Positions 45,731 through 57,488 are shown, counted from the stretch's first letter. The stretch: 64,000 nt of DNA from Parastagonospora avenae f. sp. tritici 18332-5 (GCA_022559985.1 JAFJTR010000018.1:372001-436000), one strand, 5' to 3'. Numbers and translations: made by a program. Notes: generated by a model from the sequence alone, not told the origin.

Positions 45731-47215
45731 TCAACGCACCTCATCCGTCACAATAACCTCCATCGTCCGCAAAATCCCCGACCCATTCGATCTCCTATGC
45801 CCATGACTCAAAACACTCTCTTCACTCTCCCCTGCCCCACTGAGCCTCGCAACCGTGATGAAGTCACACTCATCCTTACCCAACACTCCATCCTCACCAT
45901 ACACCACCCTCCTCGACCCCCCACCCAGATTCCCCATAATATACCCACCCCGCTCATCATGCCTGACATACCCGTCCGACGTTTGCGTCGAGCGCCCCTT
46001 CTTCAACCCTCTAACACGACCAAAAAAGCTAGCAAACAGCGGTTTGAGCGTCGGCAAGCACGCTGCGAGGATACCCACGTGCATCTCCACCTGCTGCCAT
46101 ACATAATACCACGCCCCGTTGCCCGAGAAATCAGGCTGCTTGAAAAAGTTATATTGCATGGGTGTCTTGTAGATGGCCACGGCGGAGGCGAAGAGGCCGA
46201 GCGACAGAACGATGGCGAGGCCGATGCGCGTGCGCAGGTTTAGTTGGAGGCGCCAGACCATGGGGATAGGGAGGAGGGCGAAGATTAGGTCGGTTGCGAT
46301 GTTGATGGAGGAGTTGAAGACGCCGATGTTTCGGAAGATGATTTCGTTGTAGCACTTTGCGGTTCTGGGGTGTGTTAGAGATTTGTGGGGGTGTACGAGA
46401 AGAAGAGGGCTTGCCCGTATGGTGGACGTAGACTGTAGTCATATCCAGCCTGCACGGGTATACATTGGAATATGATTGAAAATGTGGAGACAATGGTAAA
46501 TAAGGTGATGAATACTGTGAGACTTAATCAGCGTGTGTCTTTTATATTCGCTCAAGGAAAAGTAGTTACTTACTTTGCATGCCAATCAGAAACGGCCTCC
46601 ACCTGGTATAACCTACTAGTCGTAGAAGGAAGAATCCAATCGATAGCTTGATGAAGCTGTACGCAAAGATGATCGCGATCGAGTAGAAGTACATGATCTT
46701 AAAGAACGGGAGGAAGTTCTGCTGTCGAATCAGTCATACAAATTGCGTATCTTTTCTGAAGATCTCCTCACCTCCGGCGGGAATGCCTCAACGTGTCTTC
46801 CAAGTCCCAGACGGGTTAGGCAGACAAAACTCGTGAAACATATTATGCACATGACCTGCAGTCTTGAGTGTAAATAATCGATCATGTTGGGTTCTTGATA
46901 AACAAGAACACCTTAGGCGCGATGTTGCCGTGACATACTCCTGATGCAACCATCATCCAATCTACGATACCATGCAGTCAGCGCTCTGCCCTTGAATGCC
47001 TCAAAGATTGCTCTGCACTTACCATCCCATCCAAACTTCTTGCGCATAAATATCCTGATGTAGAACCGCATTGAGATGAAGCTCATCGACAGTGCGAACA
47101 AGTATCCTTCTATCGCCCGCAAGTGCGGACCATAGTTCTTTGCCATGTACTCTGGCGGCTGTGGAGGCAATTGGGGGCCCCCGTGTTGTCGCGCGACCAG
47201 GAAATGATGAGCCAT
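45731..47215 (-). CDS. PTH11-type (fungal rhodopsin-domain) integral membrane protein
   Basis: Model: complement(join(45731..46364,46415..46514,46574..46721,46772..46855,46939..46961,47023..47215)), 393 residues. Seven membrane helices are expected: AIEGYLFALSMSFISMRFYI, then FGWDDWMMVASG (family hallmark WDD), VMCIICFTSFVCLTRLGLGR, KIMYFYSIAIIFAYSFIKLS with FFLLRL, ITLFTIVSTFSIIFQCIPV, INIATDLIFALLPIPMVW and RIGLAIVLSLGLFASAVAI. Extracellular motif KCYNEIIFRNIGVFNSSINI is standard. The family includes G-protein-coupled-receptor-like sensors of the PTH11 type, but many members have no known ligand. The intron between 46415 and 46364 starts with GC (GCAAGC) and is needed to get the conserved YGTAKCYN junction. 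The cytosolic tail is long, Gly/Ser-rich. Confidence 0.88.
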
Positions 47216-49293
47216 GTTGTTGCAGATCCGATCGAACAGTGGTTACTGGGGGTATACAAGGAACCGAATAACAGTAGACCACGACCAGGACTGGCTCAAG
47301 GGATCCTTAAGATCGTCCTTTCAGGATGCAAGTAATCATCCCTAACATCATTGTGGGCAAGTACCAGGGCCCGCTCAGCGACCTTGTCAGATTTTGACAT
47401 CTTACGTTGTGGGCGCATAATTGCTCGTGTATGCGTAGTGGCAAACGTTAAGATCAAACAGATCACAGTGGCAGTGGAAGGTGCGGAGATTCCCAGGTGG
47501 CGCCAAATAACGTCCCGGTGTGGCTGTCGTAGGTGAGTTTCTATTGGCGTGCAGGAGAATAGCTTCATGGCTGCGATACACGTGCGGAACTTCAGGCGAA
47601 CGCAAGCTTTCGTGTAACGTGGGTTATGGGGGAGCTCGATTGTTTAAAGTTCCTGCCAAGCCAGGGAATCGCTGACAGAGTGTAGCGTACTACTCTGATG
47701 TCGTGAATGAACCAGTACCAGTGAACGGACGTCTGTCGAGCAGAATTCCTGCGAGTCAGTCGGGGCAGTCACTAGTCAAGTTGAATCTCGGAGCTAGCAG
47801 CGGCTAACGTCGCTCGGGAGATTGAGATGAGCTAAGCCAGGTTAACTTCCTTGACACTTGTGGGCGAATACATCTACTTCGACGGGCGCGGGATGTCGAA
47901 ACACAGTGGGATGCTGGGTTTGGAACAGAACAAGGTATGCCTGTCACATACATTCCAGCGACACGTTTCGTGGACGCGATGCACGCAGATTCATCTACAA
48001 TACTGCTTGGTGCCCTGTTATATGTAGATCGCTCAGTGCTTCATACCGAAGTACACTGTGAACGCCACACGGCAGACGTTGTGCATCTTGCTCTTTCGCT
48101 TCACAATGTGAGCCTCTAGCTGCAGGAGCTGATGGGCCCGTGAATTGCCCAGGAAGATCGCGAGAAACGAGACAATACGACAGAAAAGAGTGTTCGGTTG
48201 CAGGAACAAATTCAATGACCGTGGGGAATGGAATGTTCCTGTGGGGGAGGCAGAGTGAAGGAGTGCAAATGGAAGCATGGTTCCGATATTAGCGTCATCA
48301 AGGGTGCGGCCCGTTCTGCCCCGTTCCGCCCGTTCTTCTTTATCTGCAACAGCGATCTCCTTTGTCTTCGCAACAGGCGGTGCTGCATGTTCGGAGCTTT
48401 CCGAACTCAGTAAGTCTTTCCGCTTGTTAGCCACTAAGACTCGAGACGACATTGGACCCGTAACTCACGACAATCCTGCCCTCGTGTCCTGCGATTCCTT
48501 TTCAAGAGCTAGAAGTGCTAAGGTTATGCATCAATTAGCGTTGAAGCTCATCAAAAGAATCTGCCCAGGCCCTTCGATAGCTAAGCATGATGAAGGTTCC
48601 TTCTCCAGGAAGTCGAACGCCACCTCGTTGTTCTCCACGAATCGCAAAGATTTTCGAGCATGAAGAAGTTCCAAGCGACGGACCCGGTATAGTGGCATCC
48701 AATGTTTGGTATACATATCAAGCACTATATCTCGCTTCGCTACGCCCTGCAGCGTTCACCGATGTATCTCAATTACGTTATACGAGCCGAGACTCATGGG
48801 AGACACGCCCTGGACAAAATTCCCAATCCTCCTACGGGCGCCTTTTGCTGCCAGAACTGTATGCAGCCTCTCGGGAGGTTGATGTGGCATAGGAAGCATA
48901 TCGCATTTGTGAGGAATATGGCAAGAACGAGACAGCAATTCCTTATAGATCTAGAGGCTCTTTTCCTCGACTCAATCACGATGCGGAGTGGCCAAACCAA
49001 CCGCGTCTTTGAAAGGACATCATGACAGCAGCAAGATTAGGCTGTTCTGGTAGTAGCAGGGCGTAAAAAAGAGATCAAGGGCCACCCGGCCGGTGAGTAC
49101 GTGAGCGGCTCATGCAGCCTCAAAGCAAGGCAGTCCCCGCCTGCCACATTTGTCGTGCTGCTATAATAACGGCATTTTCGTTGTTCTCAAAATCACTATC
49201 AAGCCTCCAGCTCTCTTGCATTCACTGTCTGTTCTTCCATCCATCAGGTTGCTCAAACCTTCTACGACGGAGTCCAATCAGGGACGCTCAGTT
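47216..49293. other. Long intergenic region
   Basis: About 2.1 kb, the longest stretch here without a supported gene. A minus-strand frame at 48531-48725 (RKSLRFVENNEVAFDFLEKE) looks protein-like and may be an exon or relic, but no family or neighbouring exons could be found. Other frames are short. No repeat or RNA gene seen. Confidence 0.45.
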
Positions 49294-50751
49294 ATGCGCA
49301 CGGCTGTAATTCTTGCAGTGGTTCCTGTAGCCATTGCCAGCGCGATCCCAGCATCGGGAGGTCAATTTCCTTCCTTATTCGACAAGAGAGACGGTACCTC
49401 CGCTAGCACCCTTGGAGGAAAGATTCTGTCTGCTGATCTCTATGCACGCGATGCCGGCCTCAACCAGAAAAGTTACCAAGCTACCCAGAACGGAGCTCAG
49501 TGGAAGAAGTGCCATCCCTCGAACATTGTTGTGAGACGCGAATGGTACCTTGTTCTCCACTAGCAATGTAGAAACATGCTCACTGGTCCAGGTATTCATT
49601 TTCACCTTCTGAGAAGAAGGATTACATTTCCGCAGTACAATGTATCGCAAAATTGCCACCCAAAACTCCCAAGTCCGAGTGCCCGGGTTGCAAGAATCGT
49701 TACGATGATTTTGTTGCCACCCATATCAAGCAAACTTTCTTTGTGAGCCACGATGATGTGTCTTATGCATGGCGTTGCTGATTTGATAATCAGATACACA
49801 ATACCGGTAACTTCCTCCCTTGGCACCGCTGGTTCACCTACGCCTACGAACAAACTCTGCGCAACGAGTGCGGCTACAAAGGCTACCACCCGTACGTGCT
49901 GCCCAGTCCGAACCTATATTAACCTAATGCTCACCATACACTAGCTACTACAATTGGCCACGCTGGGCTGATGACCCAAGCAAATCCCCTGCCCTCGATG
50001 GAAGTATGACCTCGTTGGGTGGCAATGGTGTTTCTGGCTGCCAGAACCAGACCTCGTACGGCATTCCCACTAATGAAGCCCCATTGATCAACATCCCTAA
50101 GGGTTCAGGGGGTGGCTGCGTGACTTCAGGGCCCTTCAAAGACTGGAGCGTGAATCTAGGGCCACTCTTCACGGGCGTGATATGCAGTCCTCCGAACTCA
50201 ATCACGAACTTCACCGACCCCAACTTTGGTCTCGGATCAAATCCTCGATGCTTGAAACGCGACATTTCAGCGTGGACATCAAGCCAGTGGACTAACGACG
50301 AGATGGTAACTAAGCTACTTGACAGCCCAGATATGAAAACTTTCTGGTACGATATGCAAGGTGGTCAGAATGCCTTCTCAAACAACTTCATGGGCGTACA
50401 CACTGCTGGGCATTTCACCATCGGTGGTGACCCAGGCTCTGACTTTCTTGCTTCTCCTGGAGACCCATGGTAAGTCTCACTGCATCGATATCGGGGAAGA
50501 CTTTTTTGAACTAATTCTGTAGGTTCTACTTCCACCACTCCCAGATCGACCGCGTATGGTGGACCTGGCAGAACATGAACCCTGCGAATCGCACGAATGA
50601 AATTTACGGCACCATTGCGCTCGGTGATCCTACTGCTCCAGCTACGAAACTCAGCGATACGATGACTTTGGGTTACGCGTATCCAGGTAATATTACTGTT
50701 GGGGAGACCATGAGCACCATGGGTGGACCTTTCTGCTATACGTACATATAG
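49294..50751 (+). CDS. Secreted tyrosinase-like copper oxidase
   Basis: Model: join(49294..49544,49592..49742,49794..49891,49945..50469,50523..50751), 417 residues. Signal peptide MRTAVILAVVPVAIASA. The CuA site is formed by the His in FVATHIKQ, His136 and His145 in IHNTGNFLPWHRWF; the CuB site by His318 and His322 in GVHTAGHF and the HH pair at 346-347 in FYFHHSQIDRVWW. Further hallmarks are YYNWPRWADDPSKSPALDG and the closing GPFCYTYI. All copper ligands appear present, so it is probably an active type-3 copper enzyme oxidising a phenol, acting outside the cell or in the secretory path. There is no long C-terminal lid domain as in mushroom-type tyrosinases; the short form resembles secondary-metabolite tyrosinases. 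No pathway genes are adjacent. Confidence 0.93.
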
Positions 50752-51526
50752 AGCGCATACTTCCCGATCATTTTGATCTTTCTTATACATGATTTGCCGT
50801 ATAGACCTTGAAGAGGCACAGTAGCCTATGTGGCAACTTTCATCTTCCGATTTTGGAAAGGCATGAGTGAAGTTGGTGACTCGAGTCAAGTATGGACAAC
50901 CTTGGAACATAATTTGGACCGGTAGGTTATTATACCTAGACATCAATTCGAAACGCTTCATATACTTCATATACAATAGAAAGCACTCCTCTCGTTTGTA
51001 CTGCATTGCCGTTCCTGCCGGTCCGCACGATGTTCCCGACCTTGTCTCCGCGCTTCTCCTGCGTATGAGAGAGCGAGTAATGGATCCGACACGCGCCTGC
51101 TCCACTCGCATCGTGGAGCGCGCGCTACGACCGTCTAGCAAGGGCGATTCGCGCATGACCCGCATGAACTGTCGGTCACGTTACGATCTAGCTCTCCTCG
51201 ATCGAATGGCGGGGAATGGGCTCCAAAAGACCCTGCATTTGCCAGCGCATCACCGCCGGCACAAAGATTCGCAGCCATGCCTTCCCACGCCCACAAGGCA
51301 CTTTGTGTTGCGAGTAAGGCCGTAACTCCGCAGCGCCCTCCTTGATCGGAATCACCCCTCATCTGGCCGCCCTGATCTCCCCGAAATCGTTGAAGTTCGA
51401 AAGAAAGCTACCCCGCCAAATTTGTCTCTGCTATCTCCGAGCGCGAATATCTCCTGAATTATTTACACCACCACGGTTCAAGTTCGAAATAGACTTTTAA
51501 TACGATCTCGAATTGATTCAGACATC
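50752..51526. other. Intergenic, same-strand spacer
   Basis: About 775 bases with the tyrosinase 3' end and the NECAP promoter. Arg-rich open frames on both strands have no recognisable content. Confidence 0.5.
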
Positions 51527-52324
51527 ATGAATATCGACCCAACAACCGGGCAAGCGCTCCCCGCAAACGCCATCCAACGAATCCTCTACCTCGCGCCCAA
51601 AGTCCACATCTACCAAATCCCGCCCGCGACATCGACAAAGGGCTACCAAGCCTCCACATGGACTGCCGACAACAACAGACTGCAAATCTTCACCGCGCGC
51701 CTGCGCGTAGTCGAAACATCGATACCCTCTGAGCGCGAGGACGCCGACGAGAAGGTCAGCACCACGCTCCTCCTCGAAGACCCGAAGAACGGCGACCTCT
51801 TCGCCGCCGCGCCGTACACCAGCGAGCGTATCGTCGAACAAGCGCTTGACAGCAGCCGTTTTTTCGCCATCACCGTCGTCGGCGAGGGCCGCAAAGCCGT
51901 GCTGGGCATGGGTTTCGAAGAGCGCTCCGAGGCATTCGACTTCAGCATCGCACTGCAAGACGCGCGGCGCGTGTTGGGCTTCGAAGTGAATCCCGCCGTC
52001 GTCAAGCAGAAGAAGGAAGCCGAGGAGCCCAAGCGCGACTTCAGTCTCAAGGAGGGCGAGACGATTTCGATAAATCTGGGAGGCTTGAAGGGTAGGAGAG
52101 CGCGGCCTGAGGCGGATAAGAGCCCTGGTGAGCAGAAGAGCGAGCAGGATGCGCTGTTTAGTATAAAGCCGCCGCCGGGGAGTGGGGGTGGGTTCTTGCC
52201 CCCACCGCCGAGCGCGAAGAGCGTGAAGGAGGAGAGGAGGCGGAGTCGGCAGAGCTTTGAGCCGCCCAAACAGACGGCGGAGGATTTGGGGTTCGATGAT
52301 GGAGAGTTTGGCGAGTTCCAGTGA
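51527..52324 (+). CDS. NECAP-type adaptin-ear-binding coat-associated protein
   Basis: Single exon, 265 residues. Residues about 15-170 form the NECAP PH-like (DUF1681) domain: IQRILYLAPKVHIYQIPPAT, GYQASTWTADNNRLQIFTAR, GDLFAAAPYTSERIVEQALD, SSRFFAITVVGEGRKAVLGM, FEERSEAFDFSIALQDARRV. The C-terminal third is disordered and Pro/Gly-rich (KPPPGSGGGFLPPPPS) and ends in an acidic aromatic tail (FDDGEFGEFQ), where animal NECAPs carry the AP-2-binding WxxF motif; no WxxF is seen here. NECAPs work in clathrin-mediated endocytosis, binding AP-2 and regulating its activation. The start ATG sits right after a short AT-rich leader, and no intron is needed. Confidence 0.95.
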   Translation: MNIDPTTGQALPANAIQRILYLAPKVHIYQIPPATSTKGYQASTWTADNNRLQIFTARLRVVETSIPSEREDADEKVSTTLLLEDPKNGDLFAAAPYTSERIVEQALDSSRFFAITVVGEGRKAVLGMGFEERSEAFDFSIALQDARRVLGFEVNPAVVKQKKEAEEPKRDFSLKEGETISINLGGLKGRRARPEADKSPGEQKSEQDALFSIKPPPGSGGGFLPPPPSAKSVKEERRRSRQSFEPPKQTAEDLGFDDGEFGEFQ

Positions 52325-52518
52325 GGGCGGTGGGATGCGATTGTGTTTACAGCTTGGAGTTTGCATTGGGTTGGGTATCTGCATTGCGGGAGTTTGACAT
52401 TACGATTTAATGTAGATACTAGAGGTATCCGATGATATGTTTAAAACATTGTCCAGTCTTGGGTATCAATCTGCATGTGAAGTCTGCCCAAACGCCTAAA
52501 AATGATGCATGTGAGTAG

Positions 52519-53368
52519 CTAATATGTCCAACCTTGCGCTTCGTCGTATGACCGATTGATGTCGCGAACCAGGTCTTCCGGCTTCGACCCGTCGTCGCAG
52601 TCTTTCCACTCTCCGCCATCGTATACACATCTGACCTTGTCGTCTAGCCTCACAGTACAGCTCGTCGTAACGCCGACATCCGAGCTGCGCTTGACACTAT
52701 CCCTCAGCAGCCCCATGCCATACGCGCCAGTATCCTTGCTCATACACTGGTTCAGCGTATCAAAGTCCAGTCCATGTTCCAGCGCGCAATCCTCAATCAA
52801 GCTCTGATTCGGTATCTCCTGGTAATCGTTGATCAAGCAATTCGAAAAACCAAGGTATGATTTCGGATCCGGGTATTCCGCCGCAGCACACAGCATGAGG
52901 ATGTTGCCGAGGCACTCCGTCTGGCCGTGCATGCACTCTACGCCGTCGTCGTCGGTGAGCTTGCCGATGAAGCTCAGCCGGAAATCGACCTTGTCGGATA
53001 CGTCGGACATGGCGGGGACGACGAGTTTTTTGAGGCAATCGCGGGCGTCTGGGCATTTAGACCTGTAATTCATTCCTGATTAGATGCACTCGTATGGTGG
53101 CGTACAGGGGGCGGACTCACATTATATGTACCTCGAGCGGCACTTTAAAGTGCGCCTCGTTATGCTCCAGCTCATGCTCATGCTCGCAAGTCCACGTCCT
53201 CGCGAGCCAGAAGATCGCCAAGAGGATCGCAAACGCAGCGACCTGGAATCTCGATTTGCGCGTCTGTCGCATCTTCGCGGCGTCGTTCACGGCATCGTCC
53301 TGGGGGGAGGAGGAGGGGGGGAGGAGGGGCACTTTCGCATCAACAGCAGGCTGGTGCTCGGCGGCCAT
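52519..53368 (-). CDS. GILT-family thiol reductase-like protein
   Basis: Model: complement(join(52519..53062,53121..53368)), 263 residues. It starts MAAEHQPAVDAKVPLLPPSS, with a signal-anchor helix VAAFAILLAIFWLA near residue 45 making it a type II membrane protein. The lumenal domain opens VPLEVHIMSKCPDARDCLKK, where the two cysteines are spaced C-x5-C instead of the C-x2-C redox motif of animal GILT. Then GVECMHGQTECLGNILMLCA, FSNCLIND, IEDCALEHGLDFDTLNQCM and the CX-rich tail SCTVRLDDKVRCVYDGGEW, all typical of the fungal branch. Animal GILT reduces disulfides in lysosomes; a vacuolar or secretory role is likely here but not proven. It is head to head with the hexokinase gene. Confidence 0.9.
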
Positions 53369-54061
53369 GGTAGGCTTATGTACGATTTTATGCTGGGTCA
53401 GCTAGCTTGGTGATGGCTGGGAACGTTCTCAGCTCCTATCGTATAGAGGAATGATGAGCCGAAGGCGTCTAGTGGATGACTGATAACGCGTGTGTTAGTG
53501 TCGCAATGAAGATCTAAGTGTCCGGGTTCAGATAGTTTGGTCCGGTTGGAGGACGTTGGGAATTCTCGTATTACGATGACCGGCACTTCAGGACTGTGCG
53601 ATGCTTGTACTTGACTTGGATTTAGGCAGTCCCTCGTATGATGAAGTTATTTCGCAGCTGAACGTTGTTTCCACGTGCAAGAGACGCTAGGCCTGACACG
53701 GACCTAGTGTCGGATGGAAATGATGCGACTGCGACTCGAGATGCAGGTGCTCCTTAGTTGAGCGCGCGCCGATGACGGCACAGCTACACAAGTCCCACAC
53801 AACTCTGAACACACCAATTGTGATGGCGACATACGATGCCATAACCACATTTTATCCATAATTGGTGTAGCCGTCGTTGGCCCCCTGTCGATATGCCAGG
53901 TACCCGTTTCCAAACCTACTTCCTTCCCAAAATAGCCTTTACCCGCAGCCTTACTTGCTCTAGCTAGTGATCCGTCATTATTGGTTTCTCCTTTCAACCT
54001 TGGACGAGTTCGAGCCTCGTGTCTCTTTCTCGACATTTACTCTTAGGATCCAGACCTCTTC
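53369..54061. other. Intergenic between divergent genes
   Basis: About 690 bases between the GILT-like start (-) and the hexokinase-family start (+). Both promoters must be here. No repeat or RNA gene seen. Confidence 0.55.
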
Positions 54062-55719
54062 ATGATGGCTAGTCACCATCGATCGACAGGAGATCGTGGG
54101 GCTCCTGGCGAAGCTATCGAAGCATTGTCTGGCTTCATCAATACGGATACACTACTGGATCTAGCGTCACGATTCTCGGCGACATACACCGACCTTGCGC
54201 TCAGATCAACGGAACATTTTCTTGTCACGCCTGTAACGGCCTTGCCGACTGGGAAAGAAAAGGGAAAGTTCCTGAGTATCGATGTCGGGGGCACCAATCT
54301 TCGCGTGGGCTTGATAGAGCTGGTTGGAGACCAGGACGACCACGTGAACGGAGCCAATGAAGAAAAAGTCAGTGAAAATGTGTTCGCGAAAGTCAAGAGG
54401 AGTCATGACAGGAATTGGTCGATCGAGGAGCACCTGAAGATGGACAACGCCGAAGACTTGTTCGCATGGATCGGAGACTGTATTGCTGAAGTTTTGGCCG
54501 AAGCTATCGAAGCAAATACAGCAGCTTCTGCATCAGAAGCGCTATTCGGGGATGAGATCTTGCTGGGTGTTACCTTCAGTTTTCCTATGGCGTGAGTACT
54601 ACTACAACTACCCTGAAGGCCAGCTAACTAAAAGCACATAGACAAACAAGCCTTTCAGAAGCCACGTTACTACCTATGGGCAAAGGCTTTGCCATCACGT
54701 CAGACCTCAATCTTGGTAAAATGCTCCTTGCCGGATATGCGCGGCATTGCGCAGACACGCATAACAACGGCCATTCGGAAAGTGATCATTCGAGCAAGAA
54801 GCATTCTATTCTCCCCAGGATAAAGGTTGCCGCCATCACCAACGATACAGTAGCCACTTTCGCATCATTAGCGTACGCAGTGAAAGCGGCCCCAAACAGT
54901 CGAGTCGCGATGGGACTCATCGTAGGAACAGGTACTAACGCCACTGTGCCGATGAAGTTGGACAGCCTGCATCCTGCGAAAAGGAAAGACCTACCGGATC
55001 CTGACGAGGTGGATATGGTCGTCATTAATACAGAGTGGACGATACGTGGAACGGACAAGCCGTTGGTCGATCTGGGGATAAAGACTCCGTGGGATCTAAC
55101 GCTCGATGCTAACAGCGATGCACCGGGCTTCCAACCATTCGAATACATGACTGCTGGTCGCTACCTAGGCGAGATCGTCAGATTGGTGTATCTGGACGTC
55201 GCGGCAGGACCAGACATACCTCCCCGCTTCCGAGATCGGAATGCTTTACCAACAAGATTTCTTTCGGAAGTGGTGGCACGATTAGAGCTCAAAGACGTGG
55301 CTGCCAGACTTGAGCAAGAATACACCGCGTCACAGTCGCCGTATTGGACGCCGGAAAGAGTCGAACTACTACGGAGCATAGCGTATTCCGTCCAACAAAG
55401 GTCCTCAGCGCTCATCGCCGCGGCATGCATAGGCTTGCTCAACTGCGTAGGAGACATAGACATCGATAGCGCGCAAGAAGTAAGCAATGGCTCTGCCCTC
55501 ACCGCAACTTCCAATACTGAAGAGCTGGTGATTGCATATGCAGGAGGAACTATCTCACAATACCCACAATGGCTGCAGACATGCCAAATTTGGATAGACA
55601 TACTCGTCAAGCAAGGATCGAAGGCGAATGTTGGCAAGCAGATTGTTCTCCGGGAAGCTTTGGACGGTGGAATAATTGGAGCGGGTGTGCTGGCAGGTAT
55701 GGCCAATGAGATTGTGTGA
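54062..55719 (+). CDS. Hexokinase-family protein, probably an atypical member
   Basis: Model: join(54062..54591,54642..55719), 535 residues; the start may be the second Met (54065). Phosphate-1 motif FLSIDVGGTNLRVGLIEL, FSFPMAQTSLSEATLLPMGK, the catalytic-Asp region AAITNDTVATFASLAY, GLIVGTGTNATVPM, TEWTIRGTDKPLVDLG and YAGGTISQYPQW of the second ATP-binding part are all present. However, the usual WTKGF segment of the sugar-binding loop reads MGKGF and the protein is longer than a standard hexokinase (about 490). Filamentous fungi have extra hexokinase-like proteins (the HxkC/XprF and HxkD groups of Aspergillus nidulans) with regulatory and not catalytic roles; this could be one. Activity cannot be judged by eye, as the catalytic Asp is present. 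Confidence 0.88.
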
Positions 55720-56149
55720 GGCTGCGATGCGGTGTCGTGGTTAAGAGAAGTAGGCTTTTTTCAGGATACCACATGCGAATTGAACTTTGAATAGATTGGC
55801 TATCTAGACAATGTGTGCGCTGATGGAGAGTGTATTTGCTGGAGAACTTCAAGCCCGAGCGAAACGCCGACACCGATGTGCTGGCCATTTTCATCACCGC
55901 ATATTCCAGAGCACGGAGAAATCACATGCTGTAGACACCTCACGCCATTTCATTAATTGGCGCTGACTCTCGCTTCATTTATACCGCGCTCGTTGTTCAT
56001 TGCACATCTCATAGTTTGAAGTCTGTTACCTCCATGCCTTCATCTTCACCCTTCTTCTCCAAAACATTAATTATGCAACCTCAGGATGGGGCCACCCCTT
56101 TCCCCGCGCCCATTCATATCATTAGTATTATAAGACTGACGTTCTTTAC
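55720..56149. other. Intergenic
   Basis: About 430 bases between the hexokinase-family stop and the truncated end of the APH pseudogene. Nothing recognised. Confidence 0.5.
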
Positions 56150-56827
56150 GCACAGCATGTGTTGATGTGGGGACATGGAAGTCTACTTTTCGTGTAGCTG
56201 GACTCCGGTAGCATGCTCCATGATGGTGTATTCCGTGCCGATTGATGAATCATCGTCACTCCAATCAAGGACTTTTGGAATTGGGATCTTTTTGAACGAG
56301 CGTACTGCCACTGTGAGCTGAGGTCCGGCTGTGTGCGTATACGTTTCACCTTACTGTAAGCCAAGGTAGCAACTTCAGAGTTCGTGATCAACCGTCGCGG
56401 ACCGGCGATACGATAGAGAACTCTTTCAACAACGCAAACCCCATTTCTAACCACATAAGAAAGACTCTGTTGAATCCTCATTCTTTTTCTCGTAACGAAC
56501 ACCCTTTGTCGCTCCCGCGGACACGTTCACAACTCTTGTGCAGAGCGCGGCAAAGTCAAACTCTACACGACGTGGGTCGCAATGCAATTGGTCATTATTC
56601 AACCAACGCCCACTTGTAAAGATGTGTGGGTTTAGCTCTATACGTACATTTAGTAAGTTGATCGCCAAGGCAGGGACATGAATGGCTCGGCTTGTAGTTT
56701 CTGCGAGGTTGTGATGAGTTATGCGCGCGGGTCGTAAAAGCTGTCGAAACTGCGTTATCATAGTATCGAAACGAGGAGAGTGAAGCAAAGGTTTGACAAC
56801 ATAAGCGCTGAAACTGAACTTGCGCAA
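56150..56827 (-). pseudogene. APH (aminoglycoside phosphotransferase-like) family gene, truncated and broken
   Basis: The minus strand carries the N-terminal part of the large fungal APH kinase family. Frame 1 begins MRKFSFSAYVVKPLLHS, continues SGRWLNNDQLHCDPRRVEFD and VVNVSAGATKGVRYEKKNE. It shifts near 56477 into GFNRVFLMWLE, shifts again near 56445 into NGVCVVERVLYRIAGPRRL and ITNSEVATLAY, passes an intron with GTAAGG donor and CAG acceptor, and resumes KKIPIPKVLDWSDDDSSIGT and EYTIMEHATGVQLHEK, then meets TAG (56185-56183) where Trp is expected. A short further match (TSMSPHQHMLCVK) follows and then homology ends, so the catalytic C-lobe is missing. Two frameshifts, one nonsense and a truncation make this a relic; these kinases have unknown substrates in fungi. 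Confidence 0.75.
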
Positions 56828-57488
56828 CGAGGAACGAGAGGCACCCTCTTATCGTCGGCTAAAACAAGTTAGTCTCATGTGCGATGGTTGCGGACAGAAC
56901 GGGAATCATCAAATTTACCCGATACTACTGAGACTATCAAGTTCAAGCTATAAATGCCCAAATGCCCTCCAGCAAGCTCAAAATCTCTTTCCGGCCAAAC
57001 ATTTTGGTACCCGGACTTCTTGGCCATAGCGTCACAGGGGCAAATATGAGGATGATCGGGTACTAACTGCTTTGCCTCGACGCATGTCGAAATGATCTTT
57101 GCCAACCATCTTGTGCGCTTCAAGCAGTGCTTGCTTCGACCTCTCTATGCCATTGCAATAGAATATGCGGAAATTAGTCGTGTTTAGCTACTACAGGTAC
57201 GAGCCCGAACATGCTTCTTTCTTCTTCCCTTGCACTATGCTTCATGCGCGATTTGCTCCTGCATCCTTGGAGCAATTCCTGCACCCAAGCTCTGGATTCT
57301 AGGCTGCGACTTGGTGTTGCCTGGATAGTCGCGCGCATGGATCATACAGCATTCTGTGCAGGGTGGATACATCGCTCTTATTTACGATTGTGCCCCATAT
57401 GAGATTTCTATTAAGAAGAGAAGTATGCTCATCAACCTTCCCATATCTCCTACTCACCGTCGCAGCTCTACTCAGACTCCTCGCTGCT
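56828..57488. other. Intergenic
   Basis: About 660 bases between the APH relic (-) and WGFTIY copy B (+). A hydrophobic frame (FPYLLLTVAALLRLLAAM) runs in-frame into copy B from 57363 and could be an N-terminal extension, but copies A and C lack it. Confidence 0.45.

Noticed and set aside
50365..51165. 266-residue minus-strand open frame overlapping the tyrosinase 3' part
   Set aside because: Half of it is antisense to copper-site codons and the rest is Arg/Ser-rich; no protein-like blocks.
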